From DASUPK01 sp035456265 (GTDB lineage Bacteria > Actinomycetota > Thermoleophilia > Solirubrobacterales > 70-9): DNA of 9,768 nt. The notes under the pieces were generated by a model. The model saw only the letters and a list, made by a program, of their open reading frames with translations. It did not search any database and was not told the DNA's origin. The DNA lies in NCBI GenBank assembly GCA_035456265.1, contig DATIDP010000067.1, positions 1 to 9,768 of the forward strand. Direction: 5' to 3'. How positions within the stretch are numbered: position 1 is the stretch's first letter; each line of letters opens with the position of its first letter. Below, in pieces: positions 1-5,894 of this stretch. The position numbers and the translations under genes were made by a program.

Positions 1-188
1 CGACGACCACCACGGCTGCCACGACGACCACGGCCGCGCCCGCGACAACGGCGCCGACGGCCACGGCACCGCCGAGCACCGCCCCGGCGCCGAGTGGCGA
101 GGGCAGCGGCACCGCCGGCAGCGGCACCGCCGGCAGCGGCAACTCGAGCGGCTCGACGTCGAGCACGACCGGAGGAGTCGGGCTCTAG
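1..188 (+). CDS. 3' end of an unidentified gene with a low-complexity tail, in the ftsL position
   Basis: Only the last 61 codons are in the window; the frame runs from base 3 to the TAG at 186-188. The visible tail is first Thr/Ala/Pro-rich (about residues 1-30 of the visible part), then Gly/Ser/Thr/Ala-rich, with a repeated GSGTA unit, and ends in GGVGL. There is no domain, membrane segment or cysteine. Such composition is typical of a disordered, often extracytoplasmic, tail. In dcw clusters the gene directly before ftsI is commonly ftsL, a small bitopic divisome protein, so an FtsL-like protein with a long C-terminal extension is a reasonable guess from position alone; nothing in the visible residues proves it. 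The frame was chosen for its natural composition and for ending 12 nt before ftsI; the other two frames give mostly Arg-rich or stop-interrupted translations. It lies in the same reading frame as ftsI. Confidence 0.6.
   Translation, partial: TTTTAATTTTAAPATTAPTATAPPSTAPAPSGEGSGTAGSGTAGSGNSSGSTSSTTGGVGL
102..146 (+). repeat. 15-bp in-frame tandem repeat, three units
   Basis: Two exact copies of a 15-base unit (102-116 and 117-131), encoding Gly-Ser-Gly-Thr-Ala, are followed by a third that keeps the first 10 bases and then diverges (132-146, Gly-Ser-Gly-Asn-Ser). The unit is a multiple of three, so changes in copy number would lengthen or shorten the flexible tail without breaking the frame. 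Confidence 0.8.
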
Positions 189-200
189 AGCCCTGGGCCG
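171..200 (+). promoter_or_regulatory. Possible split ribosome-binding site for ftsI: GGAGGA plus spacer hairpin
   Basis: A strong Shine-Dalgarno-like GGAGGA lies at 171-176, which is 24 nt from the ftsI ATG and too far for normal use. Between them is a perfect 14-bp palindrome, GGGCTCTAGAGCCC (180-193), able to form a 5-bp stem with a CTAG loop. If it folds, the remaining linear spacer is 3 + 7 = 10 nt, close to usual spacing. The UAG stop of the upstream gene begins in the loop. No better site lies nearer the ATG. The sequence elements are visible; the function is inferred. Confidence 0.35.
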
Positions 201-1859
201 ATGCGCGGGATCGACCGCCGGCTCGGGCTGCTCTTCTGCGGCTTCCTGCTGATCTTCTCGTTCGCGATCGCCCGGTCGTTCTGGCTCCAGGGGGTTCGCG
301 GCGGCGCCCTGCGCGCCGAGGCCCACAGCCAGCAGGTCACGCAGGTGACGGTCCCGGGGCAGCGCGGACGCGTCCTCGATCGAAACGGCAAGGTGCTGGC
401 CGCATCCGAGGACGCCGCCGACGTGATCGCGACGCCCTACCAGGTGAAGGACCCGGGGCAGACCGCGCTGAAGCTCCACCACCTTCTCGGTGAGCCGACC
501 ACCGACCTGGTCTCGAAGCTCGCGGACCGCAGCTCCGGCTTCGAGTACCTGGCGCGCAAGGTCTCCGCGGGCACGGCCGCCCGGATCGACAAGCTCAGCA
601 TCGCCGGGGTCTCGACGGTTCCGACGAGCCGCCGGCTCTACCCGCAGGGCGAGCTCGCGTCGCAGCTGATCGGCGCCGTCGGCACCGACAACCAGGGCCT
701 GACGGGGCTCGAGCATTCCGAGAACGGCATCCTCGGCGGCGCGAACGGCGAGCAGGACGTGGTCCACGACGCGCTCGGGCGTCCGCTGCGGATGGAGACC
801 GTGCAGCCGGCGAGCGTCGGCGAGGACATCCAGACGACGATCGACGCCGCCATCCAGGGCAAGACCGAGGAGGCCCTCTCCGCCGCGGCCGAGCACTACG
901 GCGCGAAGGGCGCGACCGCGATCGTGATGAACCCCAACACGGGCGAGGTGCTGGCGATGGCGAACTGGCCCGGGTTCGACCCCTCGAACCTCCAGAACGC
1001 GACGCCCGAAGAGCTCGAGAACCGCGCCACCGGGTTCACCTACGAGCCGGGGTCGACCTTCAAGGCGTTCACGGTCGCCTCCGCGCTCTCCGACCGCGTC
1101 GTCACGCCGAACTCGAGCTTCTACCTCCCGCCCGAGATTCACGTCTACGACCGGACGATCGGCGAGGCGCATCCGCGCGGGGCGGTCACCCTGACCACCG
1201 CCCAGATCCTTGCCCAGTCCTCGAACGTCGGCGCGGTGACGATCGGCATGAAGGAGGGCGCCACCCGCTTCTCACAGTGGATCAACCGCTTCGGCTTCGG
1301 GCGGCCGACCGGGCTCGACTATCCGGGCGAGGAGCGCGGCATCGTGCCGCCGCTGAAGGACTACTCGGGCTCCACCATGGGGAACCTGCCGATCGGCCAG
1401 GGCCTGTCGGTGACGCCGCTGCAGATCGCGACCGCCTACGCGGCGATCGCCAACGGGGGCATCCTGCGGAAGCCGACCCTGATCAGGTCGATCGGAGGGC
1501 AGCCGGTCGACGAGGACACCGACCCACACCGCGTGATCAGCCCGCGGGTCGCGTCACAGCTGCGGCGTATGCTCGAGGGCGTGCTCGAGCCGGGCGGGAC
1601 GGCGTCCGCCGTGAGCGTGCCCGGCTACGTGCTGGCCGGAAAGACGGGGACCGCGCAGAAGGTCGAGAACGGGACCTATTCGGACACCAAGTACGTCGCC
1701 TCCTTCGTCGGGTTCGCGCCCGCGCAGCGCCCGAAGCTGCTGGTAGCGGTGGTCGTCGACGAGCCGCAGTACGTGCACGTGGGCGGCGCGGTCGCCGCGC
1801 CGGTCTTCGGCGAGATCGCCGCCTTCGCGCTGCCCTACCTCGGCATCTCGCCGCACTAG
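201..1859 (+). CDS. ftsI: Peptidoglycan D,D-transpeptidase FtsI (class B penicillin-binding protein 3)
   Basis: This septal class B PBP cross-links stem peptides of new peptidoglycan and works with FtsW. The 552-residue protein has a short basic N-terminus and one membrane anchor (about residues 9-29), then a PBP dimerisation domain with the RGRVLDRNG signature (55-63), and a transpeptidase domain (about 235-545). All three active-site motifs are present: STFK with nucleophile Ser285 (285-288), SSN (340-342) and KTGT (481-484). Length matches ordinary FtsI. It ends soon after the catalytic domain, with no PASTA repeats, unlike PBP2x-type or some actinobacterial relatives. ATG 201 is the first start codon after the in-frame TAG at 186-188 and puts the anchor at the correct distance, so the start is well fixed. 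The gap to murE is 48 nt. A stage-V sporulation paralogue (SpoVD-like) has the same architecture, but the dcw location favours FtsI. Confidence 0.95.
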   Translation: MRGIDRRLGLLFCGFLLIFSFAIARSFWLQGVRGGALRAEAHSQQVTQVTVPGQRGRVLDRNGKVLAASEDAADVIATPYQVKDPGQTALKLHHLLGEPTTDLVSKLADRSSGFEYLARKVSAGTAARIDKLSIAGVSTVPTSRRLYPQGELASQLIGAVGTDNQGLTGLEHSENGILGGANGEQDVVHDALGRPLRMETVQPASVGEDIQTTIDAAIQGKTEEALSAAAEHYGAKGATAIVMNPNTGEVLAMANWPGFDPSNLQNATPEELENRATGFTYEPGSTFKAFTVASALSDRVVTPNSSFYLPPEIHVYDRTIGEAHPRGAVTLTTAQILAQSSNVGAVTIGMKEGATRFSQWINRFGFGRPTGLDYPGEERGIVPPLKDYSGSTMGNLPIGQGLSVTPLQIATAYAAIANGGILRKPTLIRSIGGQPVDEDTDPHRVISPRVASQLRRMLEGVLEPGGTASAVSVPGYVLAGKTGTAQKVENGTYSDTKYVASFVGFAPAQRPKLLVAVVVDEPQYVHVGGAVAAPVFGEIAAFALPYLGISPH

Positions 1860-1893
1860 GCGGTCCCGGCGGGCGGGCCAAGGGTGCCGCTCC

Positions 1894-1907
1894 TAGAATC
1901 GCCGGGC
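1894..1907 (+). promoter_or_regulatory. Possible -10 element for a near-leaderless murE transcript
   Basis: TAGAAT (1894-1899) matches the TAnnnT pattern of housekeeping -10 elements and ends 8 nt before the murE ATG, so a start site about 7 nt downstream would give a leaderless or nearly leaderless mRNA. No Shine-Dalgarno-like sequence precedes murE, which fits this idea. No TTGACA-like -35 is seen at the expected distance (1871-1876 is GGGCGG), so the call is weak. Confidence 0.3.
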
Positions 1908-3419
1908 ATGGAGCTGGGAGAGCTGCTCAGAGCCTCCGGGGTGGTCGCCGAGCTGACGGGCGACGGGTCCGTGGAGATCCAGGACCTTGCCTACGACAGC
2001 CGCCGGGCCGGCCCCGGCACGCTCTTCTTCTGCTTTCCGGGCGGACGGACGGACGGACACGACTTCGCGGCGGCCGTGGTCGAGGCGGGCGCCGCGGCGC
2101 TGGTCGTCGAGCAGCCCCTCGACCTCGACGTGCCCCAGGCCCGCGTGGAGGACGCGCGCGCCGCGATGGCGCCGATCGCGGCGAGCTTCAACGGCGACCC
2201 GACCCTGGAGCTCGGGGTCGTCGGCATCACCGGGACAAACGGCAAGACGACCACCGCCTTCCTCGTCCGCCACCTGCTGGAGTCCGCCGGTCATCGCTGC
2301 GGCCTGCTCGGGACGGTTCAGCAGGTCGTGGGCGGTCAGGTCGAGGAGGTCGAGCGGACCACTCCCGAGGCGATCGATCTCCAGCGCACGTTCAACCGCA
2401 TGCTCGAGGCGGGCGACACCTACTGCGCGATGGAGGTCTCCTCCCACGCCCTGGTCCTGCATCGGGCCGATGCGATCCACTTCGCGGCCAAGGCGTTCAC
2501 GAACCTGAGCCAGGACCACCTCGACTTCCACGCCGACATGGAGGACTACTTCGAGGCCAAGCGGCTGCTCTTCTCGAGCGAGGGGGGCGCGCCGATCGTC
2601 GAGCTGGAGGGGGGGATCTCGGTCATCAACGTGGACGATCCCTATGGCAACCGGCTGGCCGAAGACCTGGACTGCGGATGGGGAGCGGAATGCATCACTT
2701 ACTCCGCGGCCGGCGGGGACGCCGACCTGAGCGCGCGCGGCGTGGCCTTTGACGCCGCCGGTTCGCGCTTCCTCTGCCTGTCGCCCGAGGGGTCGATCGA
2801 GGTGGCGACGCCCCTGCCCGGTGATTTCAACGTCGCCAACGCTCTCGCCGCGCTCGGCGTCGCCCATGCCCTCGGCCTCGAGCTTCGGGCCGCGGCCGCT
2901 GCGCTCGCCTCCGCGGAGCAGGTTCCCGGCCGGTTCGAGTCGATAGACGAGGGCCAGCCCTTCGCCGTGGTCGTCGACTATGCCCACACTCCCGACTCGC
3001 TCGAGAACGTGTTGACCGCCGCCCGGCGGCTGGCCGGCGGCCGCCTGATCTCGGTGTTCGGCTGCGGCGGCGACCGCGACCGCGACAAGCGGCCTCTGAT
3101 GGGCAGGGCCGCAGCGGAGCTCTCCGACCTCGCGGTCGTCACCTCCGACAACCCGCGTTCCGAGGACCCGGCGGCGATCATCGAGCAGATCCAGGCCGGG
3201 ATCGAGGACGGTGCCCCGGCGGAGGTCGTGGTCGAGCAGGATCGCCGGGCCGCGATCGCGCTCGCCCTGGGGCGCGCCGAACGGGGCGATGCGGTCGTGA
3301 TCGCCGGCAAGGGGCACGAACAGGGACAGGAGTTCGAGAACGGCCGGAAGATCCCGTTCGACGATCGCGGTGTGGCCAGGGAGGAACTGAGGAAGCTCAC
3401 GAAGGCTGCCGCCGGTTGA
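1908..3419 (+). CDS. murE: UDP-MurNAc-L-Ala-D-Glu:meso-diaminopimelate ligase MurE
   Basis: This cytoplasmic ATP-dependent Mur ligase adds the third residue of the stem peptide. The 503-residue protein shows the three Mur ligase domains: an N-terminal UDP-substrate domain with the DSR element (30-32), a central ATPase domain with P-loop GTNGKTT (109-115), TTP (151-153), EVSSHAL (176-182) and the Lys218 expected to be carbamylated in YFEAK (214-218), and a C-terminal domain with DYAHTPDSL (357-365), GCGGDRDRDKRP and GKGHE (467-471). DNPR (414-417) is the motif that marks meso-diaminopimelate specificity; lysine-adding enzymes have a different residue in place of Arg. I chose ATG 1908 because it gives the usual MurE N-terminus; an in-frame GTG at 1884 would add eight residues with no similarity value. 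Neither start has a clear Shine-Dalgarno. The gene overlaps murF by four bases. Confidence 0.96.
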   Translation: MELGELLRASGVVAELTGDGSVEIQDLAYDSRRAGPGTLFFCFPGGRTDGHDFAAAVVEAGAAALVVEQPLDLDVPQARVEDARAAMAPIAASFNGDPTLELGVVGITGTNGKTTTAFLVRHLLESAGHRCGLLGTVQQVVGGQVEEVERTTPEAIDLQRTFNRMLEAGDTYCAMEVSSHALVLHRADAIHFAAKAFTNLSQDHLDFHADMEDYFEAKRLLFSSEGGAPIVELEGGISVINVDDPYGNRLAEDLDCGWGAECITYSAAGGDADLSARGVAFDAAGSRFLCLSPEGSIEVATPLPGDFNVANALAALGVAHALGLELRAAAAALASAEQVPGRFESIDEGQPFAVVVDYAHTPDSLENVLTAARRLAGGRLISVFGCGGDRDRDKRPLMGRAAAELSDLAVVTSDNPRSEDPAAIIEQIQAGIEDGAPAEVVVEQDRRAAIALALGRAERGDAVVIAGKGHEQGQEFENGRKIPFDDRGVAREELRKLTKAAAG

Positions 3420-4777
3420 AGACGCTCGACGGGGAACGGCTCGCCTCGGCGGCGGGGGTCGCGGTGCTGGCGCCCGGCGCCGGGGGTGGCCCGGCGCGAG
3501 CGATCATCGATTCGCGCCAGGTTCGCGAGGGGGATCTCTTCGTCGGCCTGCCCGGCGAGCGCTTCGATGGCGGCGAGTTCGGCGCCGAGGCGCTGCGCCG
3601 GGGCGCCTGGGGAATCCTGGTGTCGACGCAGTGGGGGCGGGAGCTCGCCATGCAGCGCAAGGTCGGGGCGACCGATGGAGAGGGCGGTTGGGTGCTCGGC
3701 GCGGCGGACCCGCTGGCCTCGCTTCAGTCGCTCGCGCGGGCGTGGCGCGAGGAGCTCGCCTGCCCCGTCGTCGGGATCACCGGCTCGACGGGCAAGACGT
3801 CGGTGAAGGACATCTGCCGGGCAGTTCTGCCCGGAGACGTGCACGCGAGCCCCGAGAACTACAACACCGAGATCGGCATGCCCCTCGCGATGCTCGGGGC
3901 CCCGACGGGCACGGACGTGCTCGTCCTCGAGATGGGCATGCGGGGACCCGGTCAGATCGCGGAGCTCTGCGCGATCGCCGAGCCCGACGTGGGCGTGATC
4001 ACCAACGTCGGACCGGTACACGTCGAGCTGCTCGGCTCGATTGAGGCCGTCGCGGCGACGAAGGCCGAGATCATCGACGGGCTGCGGTCCGGCGGAACGG
4101 CGGTCGTGCCGGCCGATCCGGGACCGCTCGAGCCTCACCTCGAGCGCGCGCCGAAGCTGTTGCGCTTCGGCCACGGGGGCGACGTGGAGGCGGTGGAGGT
4201 CATGGCCGAGGCCGGGGAGACCGGCGCCCTCGTCCGCACTCCGGCGGGGGAGGGGCACTTCAAGCTGCCCTTTGTCGAGGCGCACAACCTCGCCAACGCG
4301 CTCGCCGCGATCGCAGCGGGGGTCGCGCTCGGCTTTCCGCTGGAGGAGATGGCGGGTCTGGCGCCCGGGATAGTCTTCTCGCGGCTTCGTGGGGAGCTGG
4401 TGGAGCTCCCGGAGGACGCCATCCTGATCAACGACTCCTACAACGCCAACCCCGTCTCGATGCGGGCGGCGCTGGACCATCTCGCCTCACTGGACGCGCG
4501 GGGAAGGCGCCTCGCCGTGCTCGGAGAGATGCGCGAGCTCGGCCCCGATGCCGCCGCCTACCATCGGGAGATCGGCCAGTACGCCCGGGAGCGCGGCATC
4601 GAGCTGATCATCGGCGTGGGCGAGCAGGCCTCCTCGTACGAGCCCGATCAGCAGGTGGCGGACGCCGAGGCGGCCGCCGAGGCGCTCGCCGCCGCGCTGG
4701 GGCCCGGCGACGCGGTCCTCGTGAAGGGCTCGCGGGCCGTGGGGCTCGAGCGGGTCGCAGAGAAGCTCGGCTCCTAG
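3416..4777 (+). CDS. murF: UDP-MurNAc-tripeptide:D-alanyl-D-alanine ligase MurF
   Basis: MurF adds the D-Ala-D-Ala dipeptide, completing the cytoplasmic UDP-MurNAc-pentapeptide. The 453-residue protein carries an IDSRQV element near the N-terminus (31-36), P-loop GSTGKTS (123-129), ENYNTEIGMPL (147-157), ITNVGPVHVELLGS (195-208), a C-terminal INDSYNANP (338-346), VLGEMRELG (368-376) and VKGSR (436-440), a MurF-specific set. Residues about 73-97 look like a modest insertion between the N-terminal and ATPase domains. The start is TTG, read within TTGA, so it overlaps the murE stop by four bases, a layout typical of translational coupling; GAAGG at 3401-3405 is a plausible ribosome site with a 10-nt spacer. 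The next in-frame start candidates would delete the conserved first segment. It abuts mraY with no gap. Confidence 0.95.
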   Translation: MKTLDGERLASAAGVAVLAPGAGGGPARAIIDSRQVREGDLFVGLPGERFDGGEFGAEALRRGAWGILVSTQWGRELAMQRKVGATDGEGGWVLGAADPLASLQSLARAWREELACPVVGITGSTGKTSVKDICRAVLPGDVHASPENYNTEIGMPLAMLGAPTGTDVLVLEMGMRGPGQIAELCAIAEPDVGVITNVGPVHVELLGSIEAVAATKAEIIDGLRSGGTAVVPADPGPLEPHLERAPKLLRFGHGGDVEAVEVMAEAGETGALVRTPAGEGHFKLPFVEAHNLANALAAIAAGVALGFPLEEMAGLAPGIVFSRLRGELVELPEDAILINDSYNANPVSMRAALDHLASLDARGRRLAVLGEMRELGPDAAAYHREIGQYARERGIELIIGVGEQASSYEPDQQVADAEAAAEALAAALGPGDAVLVKGSRAVGLERVAEKLGS

Positions 4778-5755
4778 ATGCTCGGCGAGATCCTGATCGC
4801 CGGCATGGCCGCGATGCTGATCTGCATCTTCCTGGGCCCGAAGTTCATCGAGTACCTGCGGCTGCGGGAGTTCGGTCAGCAGATCCGGGAGGAGGGCCCC
4901 GAGGAGCACCACGAGAAGGCGGGCACTCCGACCATGGGCGGGCTGATCGTCTTCACCGCGATCGCGATCCCCTACCTGGTGCTGTCCGACCGCGAGACGC
5001 AGAGCCTCGCGGTCTTCGGCGTCGCCCTGGGCTGCGCCGCGATCGGCTTCGCCGACGACTACCTGAAGATCACCCGCCGTCGCTCCCTCGGTCTCGCCGC
5101 GCGTTACAAGCTGCTCCTCCAGCTGGCCCTGGCGATCGGCCTCTGGTACGTGGCCAGGCATGAGGTGGGCCTCGACTCGAGCCTCGAGCTGCGCATCTCC
5201 GACGCCTCCCTCGACATCCCGAACTGGCTCTACCCGGTGACGATCTTCCTGGTGATCGCCGGGTCGAGCAACGCGGTCAACCTGACCGATGGGCTGGACG
5301 GCCTGGCGGCCGGCTGCTGCGCGATCGTCCTGCTCGCCTACACGGCAATCACGTTCATCACCTCCGGCGAGCACGACCTGTCCCTCCTCTCGGCGACGCT
5401 GGTGGGCGGCTGCATCGGCTTCCTCTGGTTCAACGCCTTCCCGGCCTCGATCTTTATGGGCGACACCGGCTCGCTGGGACTCGGTGGGGCGATCGGGGCG
5501 CTCGCCGTGATGACCCAGACGGAGATCCTGCTGATCATCACCGGTGGGATCTTCGTGATCGAAGCGCTCTCCGTCGCCCTCCAGGTGGCCGCCTTCAAGG
5601 CCTTCCGCCGCCGGGTCCTGCTGATGGCGCCGGTCCACCACCACTTCGAGCTGATGGCCTGGTCGGAGACCAAGATCATGCTCCGCTTCTGGATCGTCGC
5701 TGCGGTCTGTTCGGGGATCGGGTTCACCCTCTATCAGCAGGCGATCGGTTCCTAG
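4778..5755 (+). CDS. mraY: Phospho-N-acetylmuramoyl-pentapeptide transferase MraY
   Basis: This polytopic membrane enzyme transfers phospho-MurNAc-pentapeptide from UDP to undecaprenyl phosphate, giving lipid I, the first membrane step. The 325-residue protein has many hydrophobic segments and the family signatures in order: KAGTPTMGG (47-55), FADDYLK with the Mg-binding aspartate pair 93-94, NAVNLTDGLDGLAAG (165-179), FMGDTGSLGLGG (226-237) with a conserved Asp229, and the APVHHHFE loop (284-291), followed by SETKIMLRFW. Nothing expected is missing; the length is in the short-to-normal range (E. coli has 360). ATG 4778 directly follows the murF TAG, so a terminating ribosome is already at the start codon; AGAGAAG at 4759-4765 is a weak ribosome site. 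The gene ends in TAG and is followed by the largest gap in the window, so transcription may be partly uncoupled after it. Confidence 0.97.
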   Translation: MLGEILIAGMAAMLICIFLGPKFIEYLRLREFGQQIREEGPEEHHEKAGTPTMGGLIVFTAIAIPYLVLSDRETQSLAVFGVALGCAAIGFADDYLKITRRRSLGLAARYKLLLQLALAIGLWYVARHEVGLDSSLELRISDASLDIPNWLYPVTIFLVIAGSSNAVNLTDGLDGLAAGCCAIVLLAYTAITFITSGEHDLSLLSATLVGGCIGFLWFNAFPASIFMGDTGSLGLGGAIGALAVMTQTEILLIITGGIFVIEALSVALQVAAFKAFRRRVLLMAPVHHHFELMAWSETKIMLRFWIVAAVCSGIGFTLYQQAIGS

Positions 5756-5894
5756 ACGGCTGAGGTGCGTCGCCTGCGGGATGCTCAACATCCACGCCCC
5801 GGCGGGGTTCGACCGCCGCATCGACCTGTCCGACTGAGGCGAGAGCCGTGCCTGTGCACGCAGGGAGAAGGCGGCCGGGGGCGAAGATGGTTAT
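5756..5894 (+). other. mraY-murD intergenic region (139 nt)
   Basis: This is the only junction in the window wider than 50 nt. It holds a tiny ORF at 5781-5837 (listed separately), a GC hairpin CCCC-GGC-GGGG at about 5797-5807, a weak imperfect stem around 5850-5864 (CCTGTGCACGCAGG), and a purine run AGGGAGAAGG at 5862-5871, which is 23 nt from the murD start. None of the hairpins is followed by a T-run, so I do not call a terminator. No clear -35/-10 pair is visible. Confidence 0.5.
5781..5837 (+). CDS. Candidate mini-ORF of 18 codons between mraY and murD
   Basis: ATG 5781 opens MLNIHAPAGFDRRIDLSD, ending in TGA 5835-5837. From 5766 to the stop, 23 consecutive codons end in G or C, as real genes here do, while the other two forward frames have mixed third positions. 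Read a little upstream in the same frame, the peptide is preceded by Arg-Cys-Val-Ala-Cys-Gly, a CxxC pair, but no ATG, GTG or TTG start is available there, only CTG at 5760. The ribosome site is poor (GAGGTG at 5762-5767, 13 nt away). It could be a leader peptide, the last trace of a decayed gene, or chance. I recognise no family. Confidence 0.25.
   Translation: MLNIHAPAGFDRRIDLSD

Noticed and set aside
2043..2058. Four tandem GGAC units near the murE 5' end, a possible phase-variation tract.
   Set aside because: The unit is not a multiple of three, but murE is essential, the frame is intact and the tract is short; it simply encodes the Gly-Arg-Thr-Asp-Gly stretch.
2582..2615. Runs of six (2582-2587) and seven (2609-2615) G in murE, possible frameshift or sequencing error sites.
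   Set aside because: The MurE frame and conserved motifs continue normally on both sides (AKRLLF before, VINVDDPYG after).
1277..2752. A 491-codon + strand frame covering the ends of ftsI and murE.
   Set aside because: It is a shifted-frame shadow of two intact genes; the translation is Arg/Gly/Ala-rich with no recognisable motif.
3817..3834. Inverted repeat with 8-bp arms and a 2-nt centre inside murF.
   Set aside because: It is within a continuous conserved gene, has no T-run and no regulatory position; chance is likely at this GC content.
5800..5822. A tRNA T-arm-like GGGGTTCGACC in the mraY-murD gap.
   Set aside because: The bases flanking the loop do not pair as a T-stem, and no acceptor stem or anticodon arm is found nearby.
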